A stretch of DNA of 21,076 nt from an uncultured bacterium. GTDB lineage: Bacteria; Bacteroidota; Bacteroidia; Chitinophagales; CAIOSU01. The position numbers were made by a program, and so were the translations under genes. The notes beneath the pieces were generated by a model. That model searched no databases and was not told the origin of the DNA. It saw only the letters and a list, made by a program, of their open reading frames with translations. Positions 14,142 to 21,076 of this stretch are shown here, in pieces (the first letter of the stretch is position 1; each line of letters starts with the position of its first letter). The stretch covers positions 1 through 21,076 of the forward strand of contig CAIOSU010000121.1 of assembly GCA_903861055.1 (NCBI GenBank), in the 5' to 3' direction.

Positions 14142-15111
14142 AGTAGGCATCATTGGCGGTGCCGGATATACGGGCGGCGAACTGATTCGGGTGCTTATGT
14201 ATCATCCTAATGCAGAGGTAACCTTTGTGCAGAGCAATAGCAATGCGGGCAAACCCATACATGCCGTGCACACCGATTTGCTGGGCGAAACTACCCTGCA
14301 ATTTGTAGCCACGCACCATACTGAAATAGATGTACTATACCTTTGTGGCGGCCACGATGCTGCCAAAAAGTTTATGGCTGCCAATACCTTGCCCGACGAT
14401 TTGGTAGTGATAGACCTCAGCCAAGACTTTCGCCATACGGATAACAGGGAATTGGGCAACCGTAGCTTTGTATACGGTCTACCAGAGCTTAACCGCGACT
14501 CAATAAAAACTGCCAAGAGCATAGCCAACCCAGGCTGCTTTGCTACTTGCATTCAATTGGCATTGTTGCCTTTGGCTGCTGCAAACAAAGTACATACCGA
14601 TATACATGTAAATGCCACCACAGGCAGCACAGGTGCGGGGCAAACCTTGAGTGTTACTTCTCATTTTAGCTGGAGGAACAACAACCTATCGGTGTACAAA
14701 GCCTTTGAGCATCAACACCTGAAAGAGATAAAAGAAAGTCTTACCGCGCTGCAACCGAGCTTGGATACGGATATGTTGTTTATCCCCCAACGGGGCAATT
14801 TTACCCGTGGCATCTTCGCATCGGTTTATCTAAAAAGCGAGTTGGAACTAACGGAAGCCATTGCCTTATACGAGGCTTACTACCAATCGCATCCGTTTGT
14901 AACTATTAGCCACAGCGAGATTGACCTAAAACAAGTGGTAAATACCAATCGCTGCTTTTTGCACCTAGCCAAGCACAATGGGCAACTACTCATAACCTCG
15001 GTAATTGATAACCTATTGAAAGGTGCCGTGGGGCAAGCCGTGCAAAACATGAACCTTATTTTTGGTCTCGATGAGAAAACGGGCCTTCAACTTAAACCTT
15101 CCGCATTTTAA
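14128..15111 (+). CDS. argC: N-acyl-gamma-glutamyl-phosphate reductase
   Basis: 327 residues. It reduces N-acylglutamyl phosphate to the semialdehyde with NADPH, the third step of the acylated pathway. The Rossmann motif is GIIGGAGYTGGELIR (7-21). The catalytic cysteine is in NPGCFAT (C137), which forms the thioester intermediate, and TTGSTGAGQ lies downstream as in the family. HFSWRNNNLSVYKAFEHQH carries the conserved His region. Its start lies inside the end of argG and its TAA shares an A with the argD ATG. Whether the substrate is acetylated or succinylated cannot be read here; see argF'. Confidence 0.95.
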   Translation: MKLIKVGIIGGAGYTGGELIRVLMYHPNAEVTFVQSNSNAGKPIHAVHTDLLGETTLQFVATHHTEIDVLYLCGGHDAAKKFMAANTLPDDLVVIDLSQDFRHTDNRELGNRSFVYGLPELNRDSIKTAKSIANPGCFATCIQLALLPLAAANKVHTDIHVNATTGSTGAGQTLSVTSHFSWRNNNLSVYKAFEHQHLKEIKESLTALQPSLDTDMLFIPQRGNFTRGIFASVYLKSELELTEAIALYEAYYQSHPFVTISHSEIDLKQVVNTNRCFLHLAKHNGQLLITSVIDNLLKGAVGQAVQNMNLIFGLDEKTGLQLKPSAF

Positions 15112-16250
15112 TGGAGCTGTTTGATGTATATCCCCTGTTTGACATTGCCCCGGTAAAGGGCGAGGGCATTTACTTGTGGGACGATAAGGGCAATCGTTAT
15201 ATGGACTTATATGGCGGCCATGCCGTTATTTCCATTGGCCACAGCCACCCGTACTATGTGCAGATGCTGACCAAGCAATTGAGCCAATTGGGGTTCTATT
15301 CCAACTCCGTGAAAATACCGCAACAGCAAGAATTGGCCGATAAGTTGGGCAAGTTGAGCGGCTATAACGATTACCACCTTTTTCTGTGCAACTCGGGTGC
15401 CGAGGCAAACGAGAATGCCCTGAAATTGGCTTCGTTTAAAAACGAAAAAAAGAAAATCATCGCTTTTAGCAATGCCTTTCACGGTCGCACCTCATTGGCG
15501 GTGGCCGCAACCGATAATATGTCGTTAAAGGCGCAGGTAAATGCCCACGAGGATATTGTTTTTTTGCCACTGAATGATGCCGATGCTGTAACGGCTGCTT
15601 TTGATGATACCGTTTGTGCCGTAATTATTGAGGGCATCCAAGGTGTTGGTGGAGTAAACATACCCGATGCCAGCTTTTTGCAATTGCTGCGCAACCTATG
15701 CGACCAGTATAATGCCAGCTTAATCTTAGACGAAGTACAATCGGGCTATGGCCGCAGTGGTTACTTTTTTGCACACCAATACGCAGGCATTAAAGCCGAC
15801 CTAATAACCGTAGCCAAAGGCATGGGCAACGGCTTCCCAGTTGGTGGCGTGCTGATTAGTCCTGATTTTGAGGCTAAGCATGGCATGTTGGGCACTACCT
15901 TTGGCGGTAACTACTTGGCCTGCGCCGCAGCCATAGCCGTTTTGGATGTGATTGAACAAGAAGACCTTATACGCAATGCCCAAGTATTGGGCAACTACTT
16001 TGTGCAGCAATTGCAAATGATTGACGGCATTAAAGAAGTACGCGGCATGGGCCTAATGGTGGGCATTGAGCTGCACGAAAACTGCACCCCCGTGCGCACA
16101 GCGCTACTGAAAGAGCACCGCATGTTTACGGGCAACTCGTCTAACAAAAACACGTTGAGGATGTTGCCACCACTGACCATCACCAAAGCCGAAATTGATA
16201 TGTTCTTAGAAGCATTTGTAGCTACCCTCAAAACCCAAACCGTAGCATGA
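15111..16250 (+). CDS. argD: N-acylornithine aminotransferase (PLP-dependent)
   Basis: 379 residues. A class III aminotransferase that converts N-acylglutamate semialdehyde to N-acylornithine using glutamate as amino donor. The PLP lysine is K236 in TVAKGMGNGFPVGG, and the pyridine-nitrogen contact is D207 in LILDEVQSGYGRSG. NSGAEANENALKLA (94-107) is the phosphate-binding segment and AFHGRT (122-127) is the usual ring-stacking region. The length is slightly under the usual about 390-400. It starts at TAATG with argC and ends at ATGA with the next gene, so the three are tightly coupled. Confidence 0.94.
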   Translation: MELFDVYPLFDIAPVKGEGIYLWDDKGNRYMDLYGGHAVISIGHSHPYYVQMLTKQLSQLGFYSNSVKIPQQQELADKLGKLSGYNDYHLFLCNSGAEANENALKLASFKNEKKKIIAFSNAFHGRTSLAVAATDNMSLKAQVNAHEDIVFLPLNDADAVTAAFDDTVCAVIIEGIQGVGGVNIPDASFLQLLRNLCDQYNASLILDEVQSGYGRSGYFFAHQYAGIKADLITVAKGMGNGFPVGGVLISPDFEAKHGMLGTTFGGNYLACAAAIAVLDVIEQEDLIRNAQVLGNYFVQQLQMIDGIKEVRGMGLMVGIELHENCTPVRTALLKEHRMFTGNSSNKNTLRMLPPLTITKAEIDMFLEAFVATLKTQTVA

Positions 16251-17194
16251 AGCAGTTTATTTCGGTACACGACGCAGGAGACGTAAACCAGCTGGTGCAA
16301 GAGGCTTTGTCCGTGAAACAAACTGTGAACCACCAGTCACATTTGGGTAAAGGAAAAACTATTGGTTTGTTGTTTCTGAACCCAAGCTTGCGCACGCGCA
16401 TGAGTACCCAGCGCGCTGCCTACAATCTGGGCATGAACGTAATGGTAGTGAATTTGGATAAGGATAGCTGGCAAATGGAGTTTGAAGATGGCGCCATAAT
16501 GAACAGCACCAAAAGTGAACACATTAAAGAGGCGGCCGGGGTAATTGCCCAGTATTGCGATATTGTGGCCATCCGTTGTTTCCCGGGTTTGGTAGATAGG
16601 GATTGGGACTATGATGAAATAGTGTTGAACAGCTTTTTGAAATATTGCAAAGTACCCATTGTAAGCTTGGAGTCTGCTACGCGCCACCCCTTGCAGAGCT
16701 TTGCCGACATGATAACCATTGCCGAAACGCAGCAAGTAGCCAAACCAAAAGTGGTGCTTACTTGGGCACCACACATTAAGGCATTGCCGCAGGCAGTACC
16801 CAACTCGTTTGCCGAATGGGCCATAGCCACAGGTGCCGCAGTAGTGATAACCCACCCCGAAGGCTATGAGCTAGATGGGCAATTTACCGAAGGCGCAACC
16901 ATTGAATACAACCAAGACAAAGCCTTGACTGGTGCCGACTATGTGTATGTAAAAAACTGGTCGTCGTTTGCCGATTACGGTGCTATGCCGGAAGTAACAG
17001 GCGATTGGCTGCTTACCGAAGAAAAAATGGCTCTGACCAACAATGGCAAAATAATGCACTGCCTACCCGTGCGCCGCAATGTGGAATTGATAGATGCCTT
17101 GCTGGATGGGCCGAATAGCCTGGTGCAACGGCAAGCAGGCAACCGCGTGGTTGCTGCCCAAACCGTATTGAAAAAAATACTGGAAACCTTATAG
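16247..17194 (+). CDS. argF': N-acylornithine carbamoyltransferase, probably N-succinylornithine specific
   Basis: 315 residues. It transfers carbamoyl from carbamoyl phosphate to an N-acylornithine, giving N-acylcitrulline. The carbamoyl-phosphate loop is SLRTR (47-51), replacing the STRTR of ordinary ornithine carbamoyltransferases, and HPLQ (147-150) and HCLPVRR (271-277) are present. Long segments such as TWAPHIKALPQAVPNSFAEW and ITHPEGYEL are characteristic of the Bacteroidota/Xanthomonas acylornithine branch. In that branch Glu92 (Xanthomonas) gives N-acetyl and Pro90 (Bacteroides fragilis) gives N-succinyl specificity, and E92S is among the substitutions reported to switch to succinyl. 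Here the equivalent position, just before EH, is Ser90, so succinylornithine is predicted. The alignment was made by eye. Confidence 0.9.
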   Translation: MKQFISVHDAGDVNQLVQEALSVKQTVNHQSHLGKGKTIGLLFLNPSLRTRMSTQRAAYNLGMNVMVVNLDKDSWQMEFEDGAIMNSTKSEHIKEAAGVIAQYCDIVAIRCFPGLVDRDWDYDEIVLNSFLKYCKVPIVSLESATRHPLQSFADMITIAETQQVAKPKVVLTWAPHIKALPQAVPNSFAEWAIATGAAVVITHPEGYELDGQFTEGATIEYNQDKALTGADYVYVKNWSSFADYGAMPEVTGDWLLTEEKMALTNNGKIMHCLPVRRNVELIDALLDGPNSLVQRQAGNRVVAAQTVLKKILETL

Positions 17195-17196
17195 CC

Positions 17197-17988
17197 ATGC
17201 AAAAACTATTGGTGGTAAAAATAGGGGGCAATATTATAGACAATGCCGCAGCGTTGGATAGCTTTTTGACTAGCCTAGCTGCTATTGAGGGAAACAAAAT
17301 ATTGGTACATGGTGGTGGCAAACTCGCTACCGACTTAAGTGCCAAACTAAATATACCTACCCAAATGGTAGATGGCCGCCGCATAACCGATGCCGAAACC
17401 GTGAAGGTGGTAACCATGACCTATGCGGGCTGGGTAAACAAAACCATAGTGGCACAGTTACAAGCAAAAGGCTGCATTGCCTTGGGCCTTAGTGGTGCCG
17501 ATGCAAAGTTGATACCGGCCGTAAAACGCCCGGTAAAGGATGTGGATTATGGATGGGTGGGCGATATTGGATCGAAGAACGTGAATGCTACGTTTTTGAA
17601 AACGATGTTGATTTCAGGTATTACGCCCATAGTAGCGCCTATTTCTTGCGATAATGAAGGTCATTTATTGAACATTAATGCCGATACCGTGGCACGCACC
17701 TTGGCCGAGGCCATGAGAGCGGATTATGAAGTGACGTTGGCGTATTGCTTCGAGAAAAATGGCCTATTGATGGACATAAACGATGATGATAGCGTGATAG
17801 GGGAGATTGATTTGGCGAATGTGGAAAGACTAAAAGCATCGGGAGTAATAAACCAAGGGATGGTGCCAAAGATTGATAATGCCTTAGGAGCCATTGCCAA
17901 TGGCGTGCACACCGTGGTTATCGGCCATGCCAACAACATTAAACATATAGCCAAGCATGAAGCGGGCTTCGGGACTTGTATTAAATGA
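17197..17988 (+). CDS. argB: N-acylglutamate kinase
   Basis: 263 residues. An amino-acid kinase family enzyme that phosphorylates N-acylglutamate with ATP, normally the second step and often the arginine-controlled one. KIGGNIID (8-15) and HGGGK (38-42) are the nucleotide phosphate-binding motifs; GRRIT follows with R61, and LNINADTVA lies in the second half. The N-terminal helix that makes the hexameric, arginine-inhibited form in some bacteria is absent, so feedback inhibition by that mechanism is not expected. It begins 2 bases after argF'. If the pathway is succinylated, the substrate is N-succinylglutamate. Confidence 0.92.
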   Translation: MQKLLVVKIGGNIIDNAAALDSFLTSLAAIEGNKILVHGGGKLATDLSAKLNIPTQMVDGRRITDAETVKVVTMTYAGWVNKTIVAQLQAKGCIALGLSGADAKLIPAVKRPVKDVDYGWVGDIGSKNVNATFLKTMLISGITPIVAPISCDNEGHLLNINADTVARTLAEAMRADYEVTLAYCFEKNGLLMDINDDDSVIGEIDLANVERLKASGVINQGMVPKIDNALGAIANGVHTVVIGHANNIKHIAKHEAGFGTCIK

Positions 17989-17998
17989 TGTGCGTTGC

Positions 17999-18141
17999 GG
18001 GATAGGGCGTTGCCCCATCCTAATAGTATGTAACCCCGTTGGGGTAAAAAAACTAAACACAACGTCCGCGATGGTGGAATAAAAAACGTAACACAACGCC
18101 CCAAAGGGGCATAATATTTATATCAGGGGGCATCGCCCTTT
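17999..18141. repeat. Multi-hairpin palindromic element between argB and argE
   Basis: A gene-free stretch built from four strong inverted repeats: 18000-18020 (GGATAGGGC / GCCCCATCC, one mismatch, loop GTT), 18033-18045 (ACCCC / GGGGT), 18098-18110 (GCCCC / GGGGC, loop AAA) and 18125-18141 (AGGGGGC / GCCCTTT, G-T pairs). A weaker fifth stem, TCCGC / GTGGA, lies near 18065-18078. The arrangement resembles a widespread Bacteroidota interspersed repeat. No T-runs follow, so it probably folds within the operon mRNA rather than ending it. No promoter for argE was seen. Confidence 0.75.
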
Positions 18142-18158
18142 GTACGTAACACAGGAAA

Positions 18159-19220
18159 ATGAAACGAGTAATCCCCTTATTGCAGCAGTTAATTGCCACG
18201 CCTTCGTTCAGTAAGGAGGAAGGTGGCACTGCGGATATAATTGCGGCGCTTTTGCAGTCGCAAGGCTGTGCTGTGCAGCGCAAGGGGCATAATGTCTGGG
18301 CCACCAACACCCATTTCGACCAAGCCAAACCCTCGCTGCTACTCAACTCCCACCACGACACCGTAAAACCCAACAGCGGCTATACCCGCAACCCTTACGA
18401 GGCCGCTATTGAAGATGGCAAGCTATATGGGCTGGGCAGCAATGATGCTGGCGGTCCGTTGATGGCACTGCTGGGGGCATTTCTGCATTTCAAAGAACAA
18501 ACTGATTTACCTTTTAACCTACTATACGCCGCCACTGCCGAAGAAGAAATTTCGGGTAAAGGGGGCATCGAGAGCATCATAAATGATTTAGGCAACGTGC
18601 AGTTGGCAATAGTGGGCGAGCCCACCCTCATGCAAATGGCGGTGGCCGAGCGCGGCCTTTTGGTCCTCGATGCTACTGTAACAGGCAAAGCGGGCCATGC
18701 CGCCAGAAACGAGGGCGTTAATGCCATCTACCTCGCCATGAAAGATATAGAGTGGTTCCGTACTTATCAGTTTGAGAAAGACTCGGAGTGGCTGGGGCCC
18801 GTGAGTATGAACGTGACCCAGATAAACGCAGGCACTGCCCACAACCAAGTGCCCGCCGAATGCACTTTTGTGGTTGATGTGCGCTTAAACGAGCATTACC
18901 CACACGAGGAGGCATTGGCACTTATAAGGCAGCATGTATCGGCAACCGTGAAGGAGCGCTCTACCCGCATCAAGCCATCTTTTATAGAAACCACGCACCC
19001 GCTTATAGCGGCAGGGCAGGCGTTAGGCATGAGTGTTTATGGCTCACCCACTACTTCCGATATGGCATTGATGCCCTGGAAAGCCGTGAAGCTTGGTCCT
19101 GGCGATTCGGCCCGCTCGCATAGTGCCGATGAGTATATTTACGTGCATGAAATTGAACAAGGCATAAAGGGCTATATTGATTTGATTGAAGGATACGCAC
19201 AACTCGTTAAACAAGCATAA
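18159..19220 (+). CDS. argE: N-acyl-ornithine/citrulline deacylase, M20 metallopeptidase family
   Basis: 353 residues. In this operon it should remove the acyl group from N-acylcitrulline to release citrulline for ArgG. Zinc ligands of the M20 family are visible: H65-x-D67 in NSHHDTV, D96 in LGSNDAGG, E128-E129 as catalytic and metal-bridging acids in TAEEE, E154 in VGEPT, and H321 near the C-terminus in ARSHSADEY. The dimerisation domain sits at about 165-270 and contains GKAGHAARNEGVNAI. Family members cannot be split by sequence into acetylornithine, acetylcitrulline or succinyl forms with certainty; context argues for acylcitrulline. It is separated from argB by a repeat and from argH by one base. 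Confidence 0.9.
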   Translation: MKRVIPLLQQLIATPSFSKEEGGTADIIAALLQSQGCAVQRKGHNVWATNTHFDQAKPSLLLNSHHDTVKPNSGYTRNPYEAAIEDGKLYGLGSNDAGGPLMALLGAFLHFKEQTDLPFNLLYAATAEEEISGKGGIESIINDLGNVQLAIVGEPTLMQMAVAERGLLVLDATVTGKAGHAARNEGVNAIYLAMKDIEWFRTYQFEKDSEWLGPVSMNVTQINAGTAHNQVPAECTFVVDVRLNEHYPHEEALALIRQHVSATVKERSTRIKPSFIETTHPLIAAGQALGMSVYGSPTTSDMALMPWKAVKLGPGDSARSHSADEYIYVHEIEQGIKGYIDLIEGYAQLVKQA

Positions 19221-19221
19221 C

Positions 19222-20526
19222 ATGAAACTCTGGCAGAAAGGCGACGCAAAAACCGATGACAAAGCACTGGTAACCGAAAAATTTACCGTCGGCAACGACC
19301 GTGTGCTCGATATGCGCCTCGCTAAGTTTGATGCCCTAGGCTCATTGGCACATGCCGAAATGCTAGAGCAGGTGGGCATTATTATCGCCGAGGAGTTTCA
19401 AGCTATTAAAGCGGGTTTGGAAGAAATACTAGCCAGCATTGAGGCAGGCACTTTCGTTATGGAAGACCATGTGGAGGACATCCATTCGCAGATAGAAAAG
19501 ATGCTCACCGATAAAATTGGTGATGCGGGCAAACGCTTGCACACGGGCCGCTCTCGCAACGACCAAGTACTCGTGGACATTAAGCTCTACCTCAAACACA
19601 GCCTCACCGAAACTGCCGACCTTACCGTGCAGCTTTTTGATAAACTGCAACAACTCAGCGAAGCGCACAAAGAGCATTTGTTGCCCGGCTACACACACTT
19701 TCAGTTGGCCATGCCCTCGTCGTTTGGGTTGTGGTTTGGCGCTTATGCCGAGAGCTTGATTGACGATATGGAGCTTTTGGTAGCGGCCTACAAAGTAGCC
19801 GATAAAAACCCGTTGGGTAGCGGCGCGGGCTATGGCTCGGCGTTTCCGCTCAACCGCACGCTTACTACCCAATTGCTGGGTTTTAGCGAAATGAACTACA
19901 ACTCCGTGTATGCCCAAATGACCCGCGGCAAAGCCGAAAAAGCCGCCCTTACGGCCATGGCTTCCATAGCGGCCACCTTGTCGCGGTTTGCTTACGATGT
20001 GTGTTTGTACATGGGGCAGCAGTTCAATTATATCTCGTTCAGCGATTCGCTTACCACGGGCAGCAGCATTATGCCGCACAAAAAAAACCCCGATATATTT
20101 GAGCTTATTCGCGCCAAGTGCAACCGCTTGCAAGCTGCACCCAACGAAATGACCTTGCTGATGAGCAACCTGCCGTCGGGTTACCACCGCGATATGCAGC
20201 TCACCAAGGATATTCTTTTCCCGGCCATTGATACCTTGCAAGAGTGCTTAACTATGTTGTTGTTCTCTTTAGAGGAGATACAGGTGCGCCCCAACTTGTT
20301 GTCCGATAAAACCTTCGACCCCTTGTTTAGCGTGGAGGAAATAAACAAACTGGTCGTGAGCGGTATCCCTTTTCGCGACGCATACAAAATAGTGGGCAAT
20401 AGCTTTAACGAGGGCACCTTCAACCCTGCCCGCGAGCTCAACCATACCCACGAAGGCAGCATCAATAACCTTTGCACTAAAGAGATTGCGGAAATGATGC
20501 ACAAGGTAGTGGCTCAGTTGCATTAA
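19222..20526 (+). CDS. argH: Argininosuccinate lyase
   Basis: 434 residues. The ATG at 19222, one base after the argE stop, is chosen over an in-frame ATG at 19186 that would lie inside argE; MKLWQKG is also the usual family beginning. It splits argininosuccinate into arginine and fumarate. The fumarase/aspartase superfamily signature GSSIMPHKKNPD is at 280-291 with the catalytic Ser in it, and HTGRSRNDQV (about 105-114) and the TH of LLPGYTHFQLAMP are the other substrate-binding motifs. The length is at the short end of the family. It is the last gene of the operon; the stop is 12 bases from that of the convergent acetyltransferase, with no separate terminator visible. Confidence 0.96.
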   Translation: MKLWQKGDAKTDDKALVTEKFTVGNDRVLDMRLAKFDALGSLAHAEMLEQVGIIIAEEFQAIKAGLEEILASIEAGTFVMEDHVEDIHSQIEKMLTDKIGDAGKRLHTGRSRNDQVLVDIKLYLKHSLTETADLTVQLFDKLQQLSEAHKEHLLPGYTHFQLAMPSSFGLWFGAYAESLIDDMELLVAAYKVADKNPLGSGAGYGSAFPLNRTLTTQLLGFSEMNYNSVYAQMTRGKAEKAALTAMASIAATLSRFAYDVCLYMGQQFNYISFSDSLTTGSSIMPHKKNPDIFELIRAKCNRLQAAPNEMTLLMSNLPSGYHRDMQLTKDILFPAIDTLQECLTMLLFSLEEIQVRPNLLSDKTFDPLFSVEEINKLVVSGIPFRDAYKIVGNSFNEGTFNPARELNHTHEGSINNLCTKEIAEMMHKVVAQLH

Positions 20527-20538
20527 GCATTTGGCAAA

Positions 20539-21054
20539 CTATGGCTTAGCCCTATCAATCTGCCAAAGCCAAATGGGGCCGTCGGTCGGGTCTATTACTT
20601 CTTTTACAAACTTAAACCCGCACTTCTCCAATACCTTGGTCGATGCGTTGTGCTCGTTTAGGGTTTGGGCATATATTACCTTCACCTCGGGGTGGGCTAG
20701 GGCATTGCCAATGAGCAGTTTTGCCATTTCGCAGGCTAGGTGGTTGCCCCGGTAGTCTTCGGCTACTTCGTAGCCTATCTCCACCATACCCTCGGCATTA
20801 GGTGGGCCTTTATAGCCACAGGTGCCCACCAACACGTTTTCGGGTAAGTAGATGGGCAGGTACGTCCACCAAGCAGCATCTTCGGGTGTATCGGCAATTT
20901 GGTTTAGCACAAATTCAAACATCCCTCGGGCAAACTCCGTCCAAATATCGGGCACGGTCACCCCCAAATACTCCGCCAACGCCCTATCACCCTCCAAAGC
21001 TTTTTGCAACAGGGTAGGGGTGCAATTGATGAGTTTGATGCGGTGGGTTTGCAT
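20539..21054 (-). CDS. RimJ/RimL-type GNAT acetyltransferase
   Basis: 171 residues. Motifs of the GNAT RimJ/RimL-like group are present: LVGTCGYKG (75-83), EIGYEVAEDYRG (92-103) and NEHNASTKVLEKCGF (133-147). Members acetylate protein N-termini or small amines using acetyl-CoA. The substrate is unknown. The CoA pyrophosphate loop, usually RGxGxA, reads R102-G-N-H105-L-A107, so the second Gly is replaced by His, which may weaken or alter CoA binding. It converges on argH with a 12-base gap and is not part of the arginine operon. A Bacteroidota-type -7 box lies directly before the ATG. Confidence 0.85.
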   Translation of the reverse strand: MQTHRIKLINCTPTLLQKALEGDRALAEYLGVTVPDIWTEFARGMFEFVLNQIADTPEDAAWWTYLPIYLPENVLVGTCGYKGPPNAEGMVEIGYEVAEDYRGNHLACEMAKLLIGNALAHPEVKVIYAQTLNEHNASTKVLEKCGFKFVKEVIDPTDGPIWLWQIDRAKP

Positions 21055-21058
21055 GGGG

Positions 21059-21066
21059 CAAAGGTA
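21059..21066 (-). promoter_or_regulatory. -7 box directly before the RimJ/RimL-type gene
   Basis: On the minus strand this reads TACCTTTG, a perfect TAnnTTTG, followed by CCCC and the ATG at 21054. With the usual 4-7 base spacing, transcription would begin at or next to the start codon, giving a leaderless or nearly leaderless mRNA. The -33 region is beyond the window. Confidence 0.5.
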
Positions 21067-21076
21067 TGAACTTAGG

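Noticed and set aside
19429..20241. Minus-strand frame opposite argH
   Set aside because: argH is certain from its signature motifs; the open antisense frame follows from codon bias.

Overview
The window looks like chromosomal DNA from a Bacteroidota species, probably in the Chitinophagales/Sphingobacteriales sphere; the lineage is inferred, not proven. The evidence is a type IX secretion sorting tail at the left edge, a FISUMP-domain surface protein, a DUF4271 gene next to hemD, promoters of the Bacteroidota type (TAnnTTTG -7 box), an arginine cluster that uses an ArgF' acyl-ornithine carbamoyltransferase, and almost no Shine-Dalgarno sites. No tRNA, rRNA, CRISPR array or intact insertion sequence was seen.

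Layout. Positions 2-145 hold the end of a T9SS-exported protein. Positions 146-671 are a graveyard of small palindromic repeats plus a decayed gene tail. Positions 672-5365 carry two same-strand genes joined at TAATG: a 1084-residue secreted fibre (signal peptide, head, stalk-like repeats, 71 uninterrupted collagen Gly-X-Y triplets, two Ig-like repeats around an FN3-like domain, FISUMP tip) and a TlpA-type thioredoxin protein. A Na/Pi-cotransporter-like protein (5472-6434) and a di-iron sterol desaturase/fatty acid hydroxylase (6641-7852) follow on the minus strand. Three directly repeated two-hairpin elements lie at 416-543, 5376-5470 and 6577-6695. Each carries the same 3' tail of the desaturase gene, intact only in the last copy, so they bracket the fibre/TlpA pair and the transporter as modules.

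Positions 8036-11796 carry a BamA/TamA-like outer-membrane protein, a DUF4271 membrane protein and uroporphyrinogen-III synthase on the plus strand.

The right half (about 11860-20526) is a complete, tightly packed arginine operon: GNAT (putative N-acylglutamate synthase), argG, argC, argD, argF', argB, argE, argH. Most junctions overlap or have gaps of 1-11 bases; the exception is a 170-base palindromic repeat between argB and argE. Residue 90 of ArgF' is Ser rather than Glu, which predicts N-succinyl rather than N-acetyl intermediates. No argJ or ordinary ornithine carbamoyltransferase is present, as expected for a linear acyl pathway ending in ArgE. The operon appears to be preceded by a roughly 300-base leader with a good promoter, a short ORF ending Arg-Arg-stop, and a strong intrinsic-terminator-like hairpin, so attenuation is a reasonable hypothesis. 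A RimJ/RimL-type acetyltransferase on the minus strand closes the window.

The items most worth following up are the arginine leader, the Ser90 specificity call, the repeat element that carries a gene tail, and the collagen/FISUMP fibre coupled to a thiol oxidoreductase.
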